NCBI GenBank assembly: GCA_001414485.1
Contig: LLEY01000041.1
Location: 248,001-312,000, forward strand
Length of the DNA stretch: 64,000 bases
Reading direction: 5' to 3'
Source of the DNA: Calycina herbarum
Taxonomy: Eukaryota > Ascomycota > Leotiomycetes > Helotiales > Pezizellaceae
Shown here: positions 20,767 to 31,599 of the stretch, piece after piece
How positions within the stretch are numbered: position 1 is the stretch's first letter
Layout: each line of letters begins with the position of its first letter
The notes under the pieces: generated by a model
Seen by the model: only the letters and a program-made list of their open reading frames with translations
The model's database searches: none
What the model was told of the DNA's origin: nothing
Position numbers and translations under genes: made by a program

Positions 20767-23621
20767 TATGGGCATCAAAGGGTAGGTCCCCCCGGTTTAT
20801 TTAGGGGTCCAACTTTCTAATGGCCACAGCATTTACGCAGAGATTGGCCCTGGCAAGAGGATTGCTTTGGCGAAGCTTGCCGTGGAGCACTATGAACAAA
20901 CTAACCGGCCTCTACGGATAGCCATTGACGTCTCAATTTGGCAATTCCAAATACAATCTGGTCAAGGTAGGTCACTGAATATCCTGGTAGCCTTTCATGG
21001 GGTACTCAACTTTCATAATAGGTGGCTCAAACCCAGCAATACGAACGCTTTATTATCGCCTGGTCAAACTACTCGACTACCAGATTCAGCCATTATTTAT
21101 CTTCGATGGACCGCATAAGCCGCCATTCAAACGAAATAAGAAGACAGGAAATGGATCAATGGCACCCAATTTTCTCACTAAACAGCTTCTCAGACTTTTT
21201 GGGTTTCCAATTCATATGGCTCCCGGAGAAGCAGAAGCGGAATGCGCCTACCTCCAGCAGGAAGGTATTGTTGATGCCGTGCTGAGCGAAGACGTTGATA
21301 CCCTTATGTTTGGATGTGGGTTGACGCTACGTAACTGGTCTTCCGAAGGGGCCCGTGGTAACAAAACTCCAACACATATTTCCGCTTATTACGCAACTGA
21401 AACGAAAGAGGGAAAGTCTGGACTGGATAGAGAGGGTATGATCTTAGTGGCTCTCATGAGTGGTGGTGATTACATTACCGAGGGGATTCCCGGCTGCGGT
21501 CCTAAAATTGCCTGCGAGGCTGCAAGAGCTGGATTTGGTAAATCTCTCTGTCGGATTTCCAGATCGGATCCAACTGCTCTGGGGGAATGGAGAAAAAATC
21601 TGGCACACGAAATTCAGACAAATGAGAGCAAGCACTTTAGGTCCAAGCACAACGCTCTTAGAATACCGGAAGACTTTCCGAATAAAGAGGTTTTAGGATA
21701 CTACACGCATCCAATAGTCTCGTCGGCATCCAAAATCGAGCGACTCAAAGAAGGAATCGAGTGGAACGAGGAGGTCAACGTTCAAGGGTTGCGGCAGTTT
21801 GTTGCTGAGGCATTTGATTGGACTGGCAAAATCGGTGCTACGAAGTACATTCGTACTATTGCACCTGCTTTGTTGTCTCAAAAACTTCGGTTACGAGGTT
21901 CTCGCCGGGATTCTGGTTATGGAGACCTTATACTCACAGCTATGAACGAGATGGAGTTAGTTAGGGAGATCTGTGGCAAGAGGACTCACATTAGCTCAGA
22001 TGGAATACCTGAAGTGAGAGTCGTTTACCGTCCGCTCGACATTGTTCGATTGGATTTGGAAGATGAGCCAGACGACAGTGCAGATTATGGGAGAGATGGA
22101 CTGGCTCCTGTTCTGAACGACGACCAGATCGAAGCATACCAATCGGACGATAACGGAAAGTCGAGATCAGAGAGCCCTCTTAAACGAGCTGCCTCGCAAT
22201 ATGATCCAAGTCAACCTGACAAGGAATGGATTCCAGAAACAATCGTCAGACTTGGAGTACCGCTGAAACTGGAGGACTTCGAGGAATCGCAGCGGAATCC
22301 AAAGAAATTCTTGAAGCAAAAAGCTGCTGCTAAGAAGGCTGCGAGCAAAAGAGGTGCCAAAAACGTGCCTCAGCAAGGGGCAATAGAAAAATTCGTAACA
22401 ATTTCGAAAACACGTCCGAAAGAAAAAGAGGTATCTGGTTCTCCCAAAATGCATCAGGCTCCATTATATGAAGATAATTTGCCTCCTGTATTCTTGCCTC
22501 CGTGCTCGGACGGTGTATCAGATGAAGAAGACTCGGAAATCCCTTCCTTTACAAGGAAAAGTACCAGACCTATAACCTCGGAACCAAAACCAGCAACTTC
22601 CAAGGCGCGAACTAGGAAGAAGAAGACAAGCAAAACGAGGCCACCTCCGAGCTCGACACCTTGGGGTATCGCATCTCAAATGGGTGGTAGTGTTGTTACA
22701 AAACCGCTCAATGCGCGACCTTCAAAATCCAAAAGTCCATCCCCAGCAAGGTTCAGAAGAACTTCATTCTCCATTGACCTTACATCAAGTCCGCCTTCTT
22801 CAAAGGAGCACGACTCACTCTTGTCTAAACCAAGAAAGCACCTCCACTCACCTGAATTATCAGAGAGCGATTCCGAACTCCCCTCATTGTCAAATATAAA
22901 TATTAGTTCTCTCAGTACACCACCGACCTCCAAGGATCGAAATCCACTGAAGCCACCTCCACGTAAGAGAACATCTCTAGAATCAGCAAGTCTACCAGAT
23001 ACACCAGAATGTACCTTGTCAGAATCTCCAAGCTCAGCGAAAACGCAAGAGCTCGACATACGTGATATTCTCAAAAGTCCTGGTGTCGGTTTACGACGGG
23101 GTCGAGCACGGGGACGAAGCACAAAATCCATGACCCAAAGAAGACCCTCCTCGCCTGAACCCCCTACCATTGAGAAATTCTTCAGGCCTCTTTCCAGTGC
23201 AAAGAAAACACCAGAAAAAAAGACGAATCAAGTCATCACCCTCTCTTCTTCACCGCCTCCTCCCCTCTCTCCCATCCTACCTAGCACCCGGCACCAAGAT
23301 GCCAATCAGAAAACTACATTCGTTACTAAGAGTATCCTCCTCTCGTCCTCACCAACGACAATGCCTCCTCCCCCTCGCCCGTCATTTGCCAAAGAAACTC
23401 CCCAACGATTTCCCGAAGAACCTGAGTTTTCTCCTGAAGACCCACTCGCAACGAAAAATAAATTCATCATTGCACGCGACAGTGTGCCTGGTGGATGGAA
23501 GCCAATTGGAGAGGAGGAGATGGAGGAGTTGGAGAAGAAGAATAGAGGTCAAAGGGATGGGAAGACAAGGAAGGCTTGGAGAATGAGCCAGGTTGAGGTT
23601 TTGGATTTGATTAATGATTGA
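20767..23621 (+). CDS. gen1: XPG/Rad2-family Holliday-junction resolvase, GEN1/Yen1-like
   Basis: Three exons (20767-20780, 20830-20966, 21022-23621) give 916 aa. Both introns are about 50-55 nt with GTAGGT donors, and the joins keep frame. N-domain: MGIKG start and AIDVS with metal-binding Asp38; IFDGPHKPP gives Asp79. I-domain: PGEAEAECA (Glu120, Glu122), SEDVDTLMFG (Asp141, Asp143), SGGDY (Asp200), followed by the helix-hairpin-helix GIPGCGPKIA. These are the catalytic acids of the family. The region around 330-480 resembles the GEN1-type extension. Residues beyond about 480 are disordered, rich in Ser/Pro/Lys with basic clusters fitting nuclear import. Expected role: symmetric cleavage of four-way DNA junctions late in mitosis or meiosis. 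Fen1 and Exo1 are less likely because of length and architecture. Confidence 0.92.
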
Positions 23622-23744
23622 GTGTATATTATATGATGTATGGGGTTTTGGGATTTAGCACATTGGGGCGTTTAAGGGAGAGGGGCCAAGGTGATGAAAC
23701 ATATTTTCAGTTTCTGATTTGCGGGTTGAGTCCCAGTGTGAGAA

Positions 23745-25165
23745 ATGATTAGATTAGATTAATAGCTATTAATCTAATGTAATCAAGGGATTTTGAGTGT
23801 TACAACGTACAGGTAGAAACAAATGTAAAATTGAGGTCATATCACCCGATTTACGCCACATTGTGCAGGGGCCGCCACCAATCAAATTTATTGTTTTAGG
23901 AGTACTCTGTGGCTGCTTTTACACTCCTATTTTATACTATGTTCTTAATATGAATGTTCCTACGCCAAAGACGCCTACTTATACGACGACTCGGGACGAT
24001 CGCCTTCGAATACAGACCCTATACTATACAGCTAGCTAATCGATACCCAACCTCATCCTACAGCTTCACTTTACACGCCGACAAATCGACTACGCCCTCA
24101 CTTCACGTCCGACACCTCAGAAGTCCTCCACTGGCTGGCATGTCCTTCTTAATACTCTATAACGGAAACAACTAGTAGCCTGGTCTACTATAAGCTCCCG
24201 AAATCGCAATATGCCATAGGCAGAGCTTCTAAAGTGTCTAGGTTAGGACTGTTTATCTTACGCGATTCGGACAGCCTTTAAGAAAGAAGGGTATGTACGA
24301 GGAATAAGGCGGAAGGTTCCCCCTCTCTCCGAGAAGAATCAGAAGGCTTGTCTAGCCTAGGCTATTGAGCATGAGAATTAGACAGTAGCGTAGTAGGATG
24401 CTATACTTTAGAGTAACGAGACTTAGGTGTCACCTAGATATCATCGACAGCAGTACTATACACGATTAAAAGGAGAGTCGGAGTTATATCTGCTAGACTA
24501 TATTACTTATAAGTAGTAGCGGAAAATTGGTTAAATGTTCTAGGGTTGTATAAGTAGCAAATACAGCAAGGGACCTGGGCTGTTTTAGGAGAAGGAGTAG
24601 AAGACGATTACCTTAGAATCATATAGAGAGTATATATTTCCTATTATATAGAACTATCTATATCGATCTAGCGCGTCCGGGCTTTAATACTAGCAAGATG
24701 GAGGTCTAGGACATACCGCGAAGGCGATAATACAGTGGATGAGAGAGAGGGGGGTTATACCGATATTCTGGCTAGCCTTCTCGCCTGACTTGTCGCCTAT
24801 CGAGTAGATATAGAATAGAATAAAGGACATCCTACAGGAATTAGACCCTAAGGTTCATTGCAACTATCAGAGATTACGTTAAGCAGTGATAGAAGCCTGG
24901 GAATCAGTTATAAATAAGGAGATATATAACATGATCTACAATTCCGAAAGTGGTATGTAGGCAAGGTGTAAAGCTGTAATTGCAGCAAGAGGTTTACATA
25001 CAAAGTTCTAAATAGCTTTATCAAATTCAAGTGGCAAAACCTTTAAAAAATGGTGTTATATTATAGCAGCGGTGATGCCAAGGGTAGTGGCGTTTTTACA
25101 TTTGTTTATCCCTGTACGTTGTAATCAAAAGTCTAATCTTATTAATCTGATTAATAATTGATTGA
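23745..25165 (+). mobile_element. Tc1/mariner-type transposon relic, RIP-degraded
   Basis: Inverted repeats face each other: TACAACGTACAGG at 23801-23813 and CCTGTACGTTGTA at 25111-25123, with matching AATC-rich outer arms and matching inner sequence (AAACAAATGTAAA). Between them a broken plus-strand transposase can be followed: QDGGLGHTAKAIIQWMRERG, SPDLSPIE and WESVINKEIYNMI are the D...DxE portion of a DDE_3-like Tc1 transposase. Frames carry many stops, for example TAG where YIW is expected, consistent with G-to-A change. Outer boundaries are approximate and no target duplication was established. Confidence 0.7.
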
Positions 25166-25171
25166 TTAATA

Positions 25172-25200
25172 GGTACACGTGACCGGGCCGAGGGTATCGG
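25172..25200. repeat. Dispersed repeat, copy 1
   Basis: ACACGTGACCGGGCCGAGGG followed by TATCGGAG, preceded by AATC-rich DNA. The same order occurs at 48,880-48,965. Probably part of a common repeat that also contributed the outer arm of the Tc1 relic. Confidence 0.55.
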
Positions 25201-25249
25201 AGTGGCGCTCCGTAGTAACCTTATATATATCTTTTAAATTCTAAACTAA

Positions 25250-26995
25250 TTAAGACTTAAAGTTATCTTCTTTAAGCTCGTAGAAGATTAATAAACTTAA
25301 TTTTTATTTTATTATAATTAACAACTATTGATACAATTATTAAATTAGGTTCCTCCGAAAATCCTCTATCTAATTAATTATCTTCCTACATTAAACGAAG
25401 ACTAAATAAAGCTTATAGAGTCGTTTGTCTAAATCTCATTGGCGGAGATGTGGCGAAGCAATGCTTCCCCTTACGGCATCCTGAATGCACCAAACTCCAA
25501 AAACGAGTAAATCGCAAATCGCAAATCACAAATCACAAATCACAAAAGGCTCACTTTTTTAGGTAGTAACAGAGGAAGAATCTTATTTTATTTCTTTTAC
25601 TTTTACTTACTTCAATACTACTTATTATAGCTTGTCAAGTTACTATTATACTCTTACAATTATATTCCCTCTATGTCGTATATCTTTACTACGCCATACT
25701 CTCGTACCCCTTTAGAGGAGAAGAAGAAGAAGAAGAAGAAGGAAAGGAGGAGGTTAGAGGTTAGAGGTTAGAGGGGGCTAGGAGACTAGTAAACAATTAA
25801 TAGTTACGTTATAATATAACCTACCAGCCTCTTAAGGAAAGGGCTAGAAATTAAGCGAGAAGTAAACATATTTCCCCACCTTTAGCCCGCCTTCCTTCCT
25901 CTTCCTTCTTCTTCTAATTTGCTTAAAGAGAATTAAGGGAGAGAAGGGAGAAGGAGCATAAGTACGAGAAGAGAGAATATATAGTAGTAGGGATAGGAAG
26001 TAAATTGAGGTCGGTTTAACTAGTAGCTTAAACATATTTTAACCCCTTTTTGCGTTTTACGATTTTCAATTTGCGATTTAGTCGTTTTTGGAGTTTGGTG
26101 CATTCAGGATGCCGTACCCCTGGCATAGAACTCTCTGAATACTTGGCGACAGTAAGTTCAATATAATGTTTAATATAATATGTTTTCAACTTTCACTAAC
26201 ATGTCTTATAGGCGGGCATATTACACTATTATAAAGATGCTGTCAGCGTTTTAAAAGCATTTATCGAAGGGTATAAGGAAAGATTTAGCAAAGTACTATT
26301 TTTTCACCAGGCATTACGCTGGCAAATGTAAGCACTTCTTCCCTCTTAAGTTATCTAACCTCTTAACTAATTCAGAATTAGTAATTAAGCTGAAAGTGTA
26401 ACTACCCAAGAACGCGATAAAGGATAGGAGCGCATTTACTCCTATAAAGAATGGTTACTCAAGAAGGTGTTTTCCGAAGCAACTGTGATGAATCTGAATG
26501 ATTCTGCCCATCGAGGAGGGTTATCCCAGCAACCGGGAGGACGCTCCACCGTGAGTTATCCAGAACTAAAGGCTTCACTCGGATTATTGCTAACAATTGA
26601 TCTTCATTACATAGCCCTTTTGGACCCCTTAGCGCCTATCATCCTCTTTACATCTCACCAGTTACTGGAGCACCGGAAGTTACCCTTCCAAGTGAGTCGG
26701 AAATTATTCTCAGTCCCGGCGATAGACTTTTCGACAGTTTCAAGTGTCTGACTATTAATTTAGTTGGTGAAATATCATATCATTCGGATGTGACCCAAAG
26801 AGACGAACCTCTCCCCATAAGCGTTTCTGTTGTTTCTTCTCTAGGTAAGATATTTGAATCACTCACAATAACACTTCTAATTTTTAAAATCTAGGGACTG
26901 ATCTTGACCTTATTGAGCTTGTTCACAAGGTTATAGTGGCGGGGAAGAAATCCGTGGAGGTTGCAACCGGGCGTTCAATATTCAAAGATTAATTG
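25250..26995 (+). pseudogene. Truncated amidase pseudogene, interrupted by a MITE
   Basis: Degraded copy of the C-terminal part of the amidase gene at 59063-61558. Matching pieces in order: around 25,350 (PKILYLINYLP, with TAA for Gln soon after), 25,440 (ISLAEMWRSN), 26,120 (IELSEYLAT), 26,215-26,330 (AGILHYYKDAVSVLKAFIEGY), 26,430-26,500 (RIYSYKEWLLKKVFSEATV), 26,612-26,690 (PFGPLSAYHPLYISPVTG) and 26,765-26,995 (VGEISYHSDVTQRDEPLPIS, then GTDLDLIELVHKVIV, ending in ATGRSIFKD and stop). Intron positions are the same as in the intact gene. About 40 bp after SFV are deleted, and a 641-bp MITE interrupts the copy. The N-terminal half with the catalytic residues is absent, so it cannot be functional. 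Confidence 0.82.
25474..26114. mobile_element. TA-target MITE, 641 bp, nested in the amidase pseudogene
   Basis: Left end CGGCATCCTGAATGCACCAA and the reverse complement of the right end agree at 45 of the first 46 positions. A TA dinucleotide flanks both ends (25472-25473, 26115-26116), as for Tc1/mariner-type non-autonomous elements. CAAATCRC units follow the left repeat. The interior has no coding capacity. Removing it rejoins the two halves of the amidase pseudogene. A diverged single end of the same family lies at 51,171-51,222. Confidence 0.85.
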
Positions 26996-26999
26996 CCAA

Positions 27000-28736
27000 A
27001 CATCTTTTCTTTTTCATAAACAAAGACCTGGTTTAAACGCCCAAATCTGCTTGGGTGTAATCTGACATACTTGGGTTGAAATCTTCAATTTTACGCCAAA
27101 AGGATTCTATCTCGAGGTGAGGGGCAAGAAAGATGATTTAAAACATACGGTTTGGTAATATATTGCTAGCCGCTGTACGAGCTTAGTGAACTACGAAAGG
27201 ATTATTGAACCCCTCGGAAGCTCAATAGTATATTTTGGAAATGTAGAATGCGGTTTTAGCTGGTAGATAGGTGCTCACCTTGAGCTATTGCGACCACGAG
27301 CTAAGCGTCTTGTAGCATACTCTTTCTAAAGAGGCTTGTAGGTGCTCGGGACGCAAGACGGAAAATGCGCCTTTGACCTTCCTTGGTAGGTAGTCTTAGT
27401 TGACGGCGCCCTCAAGGCTGAAACAAAGAACTATCATTCATACCCCACGAAAAGGGATCATATATAGATAAAGAAGAGGGGGGAGTAGATAGTCAGGGCA
27501 TGGTGTGGCGTGGTGTGGCGTGGTGTGGACGTGTGGACAAGCGGTATTGAGAATCGCCTCACCCCCCGCGATTCATTTTCGACGACGTCAAATCACGTAT
27601 ATGATGGGGATTGGGGGGGGGTTATACTCTGGGCGCTGGGCGTGGACAGGGGCTCGTGGTTCGAAGGGAAAGAGGGATTTTGACATCGTGTCGCGCGCGC
27701 TATAGGTATGGTGAGGCGAGGGTCGAACCTACGGATTGGGAAGGAACGACGTCGACACCTCAACATCTCGACAGTTCACTCCTCCCTCTTGACCTCGCCT
27801 CGACCACCATCGACATCTCACTAATATAGCGCGACCCCTTGGCGCTCCGTTCTGCATTAGTCACTGGTCGCTCCTTCCCTCTTCGACTCGACATCGGCGT
27901 CGACATCGACCTTGACCCGGGCCAGGCCTCAACCACCACTATGCATCATATGAATCGTAGAAGACGGGACCCCTTCATCATTGTCGACGTGCTTTCTTTC
28001 ACTTGATGCGTCTTAGTTTCTCAAACTTGATTTTCTTGTAGGTGTTTGTCTTCCCAAGTTGATAAACGAGTTTTCTTCCCAGGCTGAAATTTGCAATTGT
28101 TCAATTGGAGAATAAGCGACTATTGACATCAACTAGCAGTGGAAATCAATAGATAGAGCTAAGTGCCTTTCCAAGCTCACCCAAAACCCACTGCAACTCT
28201 TCCATTATCACCTCCTGCTTCTCCAACGAACACTTACAAAAGGACTCCTCTCATTTGACCTCATAAAAATCTGTCACCCCTTGTTAAATTTTGTGTTTTT
28301 CAATTGGTTCTTCACTTGATTTTGTCTGTTTTTGGCTATGATTTTCATAGTTACTTGTTGGAAGCCAATGTATCTTGTCATTTTAATCTCTCTTGTTAAT
28401 ATTTCTTCTTGGGGTAGGGCAAGCTTTGTAACTATATGCTAATGATTGGAAATTGAGCAATGGAAATCTCCTGAAAAGGGTGGTATTGTTATCGCATACC
28501 CTCTATCCTGATGGGTGAGCCACGGAAACACTTGTGGCGTTTCTTGTGCAACCAACTTTCGCCAACACCACCCCACGTTGAAAAGAACAGCATTCCAATT
28601 CACTTCAATGAGCTCCATCTACAAAGAAGATGGCAATACTATATTAGTCAAGTAGAAATCGATCACCTGGGTCGGGTTTCAAATCCATTTCTCACGAACT
28701 CTTAGTTCACAAGATGATCCAAATCTCACCAACACG
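27000..28736. other. Gene-free region
   Basis: No supported gene. A tandem of three TGGTGTGGCG units lies at 27,505-27,533, followed by a CG-rich stretch with many TCGAC words (27,560-27,960). 28,030-28,500 is T-rich. Confidence 0.5.
27505..27533 (+). repeat. Short tandem repeat, about 10-bp unit x3
   Basis: GGTGTGGCGT-type unit repeated almost exactly three times, the last copy ending in GGACG. Confidence 0.7.
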
Positions 28737-30681
28737 ATGAACATTCAATGGCTAACATTATTGATTGAAGCTGTACATAAACCTGGCCCATTTTCCTTAC
28801 TTCGAAACACGTCAATTGAGACTTTTCAGCAGTATTTGAGCAATAAATCATATACTTCCGAGGAACTTGCTCGCACATTCCTGGCCAGGATCGCTGAAGT
28901 AAATGACAAATTCCACGCAGTTGCGGAAATAAACCCAGATGCCCTAGCGATCACTCGATAAAGAGAGGCTTGTGTCAGGCAAAATATGGTTAGATTTATC
29001 TCACACGAATTGAAGATTTATTCTCCGAGTGCTGAGTTCACACAGCGTGCTTCATGGAATCCCTATTCTCATAAAAGATACCATAAGTGCCCACGGAACG
29101 AACAACACCGCTGGGTCGTACTGTTTAGTAGGAGCGAAACCCAAAAATGAAGCTTCCTTGGTCACTAGACTCCGAGAAGCTGGTGCGATAATTCTTGGGA
29201 AAGCAAATACCTCTGAGTGGGGAAATGGCCGCTCTTCGGGGGATAATGCATCGAATGGTTGGAGTTCCTGGGGTGGTCAAACTTACGGTGTATACTCCGA
29301 TACACAAGACCCATGCGGGAGTAGCAGTGGGTCAGCTACATCGATGGCACTGGGGCTTGCCGCAGTCACAATTGGCGTCGAAGTGAGTTTATCCCAAGTT
29401 ATGCATTTTTCTTGCAGGAAGGAAACTGACTTGTCTGAAGAGTGTAGGAAGTATTACCTGCCCCGCAATGAAGAGCAACCTCGTCAGCATCAAGCCTACC
29501 TCGAAACTAGTCCCTAAGGACAATATTATCACTACCCATCTTCGTGGCGGGGTTGGTCCCATGGCTCTGAGATTGAAGGATGCCGCAACAACATTGGCTC
29601 AAATGGCAGGCAAGAGTGATGCCGATCCTTTCACAAAAAGTATCCCTTTCAAGAAGATTCCAGACTACGTTGCAACATGCAAACCTGGCGCCTTGCAGGG
29701 CAGTCGTATTGGAATACCACGAAACGGCCTCAAAAACTCAGTGGGAGAGACGATCAACATGAAGGTAATAATGGAGATTTTTGAGAAGACTATTCTGCTT
29801 CTTGAACAAAATGGCGCCACAATAATCGATGAGGCGAACTATCCAAACTGGGACGAGGTCTATACCGCCTCTCCAAAGGGGATATTTGGACCAGCGGAAT
29901 ATGAATCTGTTGGTATAACTTGGTCATAAATCTGTATGGTTGTATATGCGTATATTGTATTATCTGTGACTATTCTAGGTACACGAAGTACGACTATTTA
30001 TGCTTGCTAGCGTGATGCTAGCGTCCTAGTCAGGTGGATGGATATGACTCATAAGTCCATTCACCCATATAACGACAGCATCTGACATGGCAAAATATTT
30101 CTCGGGTTTGGCAGAGAATCCTATGGGAATACACAATATCAGTGATATGATTGCTTGTACAAAGGCTCATCCAAAGGAGGAATACCCTTCTCGGAAGATT
30201 GCTGTTTGGGAAAAGTCAGTTGCCGCATCCAGTATCGAGTCACCTGAGGTCCAAGCTGCAAAGAAGTATATGCTCTTTCTGGGTGGCGAGGGTGGAATTG
30301 ATGGTGCCCTGAATGTCGCCAAAGCAGATGCCCTTGTTCTGCCCTCAGCCATCTGTTCCGATATTCCAGGTTTAGTAGGATATCCAACTATCACTGTCCC
30401 TATGGGGTATCTGCCAAATGACACACCAGTCACAAGAAATCCAAGAGGAGATCTTATCGATGAGGCTCCTAACGTGCCGTGAGTGATCTTGTATTTCTAT
30501 TCTCCGCCTATTTTGTTAACTAATCTGTTTTAGCTTTGGTCTCTGCTTCATTGGTCGGGCAATTTCTGAGGAAAAATTGATTGGCCTTGCGTACGCATTT
30601 GAGCAGTTAAGTCAGGTTGGTTCTCAGAGGGCTCCAATTATTTTACCGAAGACGGAGCTATCAGATATAGTTGGAAGTTGA
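28737..30681 (+). pseudogene. GatA-type amidase pseudogene
   Basis: Complete-looking amidase-signature gene with two lesions. Exon 1 from ATG 28737 (MNIQWLTLLIEAVH...ELARTFLARIAEVN) ends in an in-frame TAA at 28959-28961 where relatives have a polar codon; CAA to TAA is a C-to-T change in CpA, the RIP context. The remainder has the catalytic Lys in LHGIPILIKDTISAHGTN, the Ser loop GSSSGSATSMALGLAA and SVGSITCPA with the second Ser. Introns at about 29,382-29,440 (GTGAGT) and 30,480-30,534 (donor GTGAGT, acceptor TTTTAG) keep frame. The second lesion is a 170-bp insertion at 29910-30079. The C-terminus ends KTELSDIVGS. It belongs to a different subgroup from the 59-kb amidase. It could still be read if the TAA lay in an unrecognised intron. 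Confidence 0.78.
29910..30079. mobile_element. 170-bp insertion with ATCTG target duplication
   Basis: ATCTG occurs at 29905-29909 and 30080-30084. Deleting one copy plus the 170 bp restores a perfect reading frame (PAEYESDMAKYFSGL). Ends show imperfect inverted similarity (GTATAAC versus GTTATATG). No coding capacity. An intron is excluded because no GT/AG pair at the edges keeps phase. Confidence 0.7.
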
Positions 30682-31074
30682 AGAGCCTACGAAAAAATGC
30701 GCACAAGTAGTACCAGCTGTTGGTAGATTAGAGTTTATAGAGCGGTATTAGATGCTTGGTTATTACTCTGTGTGTAGTATTCCAAGTTCAAGGAGTAACA
30801 AATACCAATTATCTTAAATATCATCACAAAAGTTTTGAAGAATCATAAATTTGTCTCATATTCATCTATAAAAGAATATCGTTCGACATGTCTCATGCCT
30901 CTCCGGAGATTGCGCCTGCCGTAACTATTCACGAGGGCGACCAAATGTTGGCTAGGTCAACGACAAGGCGGAATGGATTGAGATATTGTAGTGTTTTGGA
31001 TATGGGACGTTTTGGGGATAATGAGGGGTTGACCAGAGTGGATGAAGTTGTTGATAAAGTCTCTGAAAAAGGTG

Positions 31075-31544
31075 TTAGCTCGATATATATATATATATAT
31101 TAACCCCTTGTAGAGTACTTTGGAGAGGCGTTAAGTCCTTACCAATAAAAGCGACGACGGGCAGTGCAAGAAGAACCACGTGGACAACTTGTCCAAACTC
31201 CCACTCATATTCATCCCGGAATTCAACTGGTACTAGTGAAATAAAATCATCACCACTCTCATTGTGAGGCAAATCCGAATTGCTCCCCACGCCAGTGCTG
31301 CTGAAATCCAAGTCATCTAGACATAATTGTTAGTGACAGAAGAGAAACTGGTGTCGGATAACTAACCTCCCACAATGTCGACTGATATAAATCAAGGGAA
31401 CTGATCAAAAGCGATTCGTATTATCTTGTACCCTACCACTTTCAAAATTAATCGCTTCCTCCCTTGAGCTTCGTTGTCCAACTTTCCAAGATCCTGACTG
31501 GATTCAATGTGTGTGTCGAAAGATGAGGAGACTTGAAATTCCAT
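31075..31544 (-). pseudogene. Fragment of a fungal membrane protein gene
   Basis: Minus-strand exons: ATG at 31542-31544 opens MEFQVSSSFDTH and runs to LDNEAQGRKRLILKV with a GTAGGG donor. A later exon (31,311 downward) gives DDLDFSSTGVGSNSDL and then EWEFGQVVHVVLLALPVVAFIG, a single membrane segment with the FGQV motif frequent before the last helix of fungal multi-spanning proteins. A GTAAGG donor follows. No further exon is visible; an (AT)n run starts at about 31,083. Upstream membrane segments are missing, so I treat it as a remnant. A small intact gene remains possible. Confidence 0.35.
31083..31101. repeat. (AT)n microsatellite
   Basis: About nine AT repeats at the edge of the membrane-protein fragment. 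Confidence 0.85.
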
Positions 31545-31599
31545 TTCCCCTGCTGCAAGAAAATTTTCCCCTGTTGTAAAGCTATAAAGAAGAGCAATA

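Noticed and set aside
22676..23170. Antisense ORF of 164 codons inside the GEN1 gene
   Set aside because: Shadow of the disordered GEN1 tail.
30888..31103. Plus-strand ORF of 71 codons starting MSHASPEIAPAV
   Set aside because: Ends in an AT microsatellite, overlaps the membrane-protein fragment on the other strand and has no known family.
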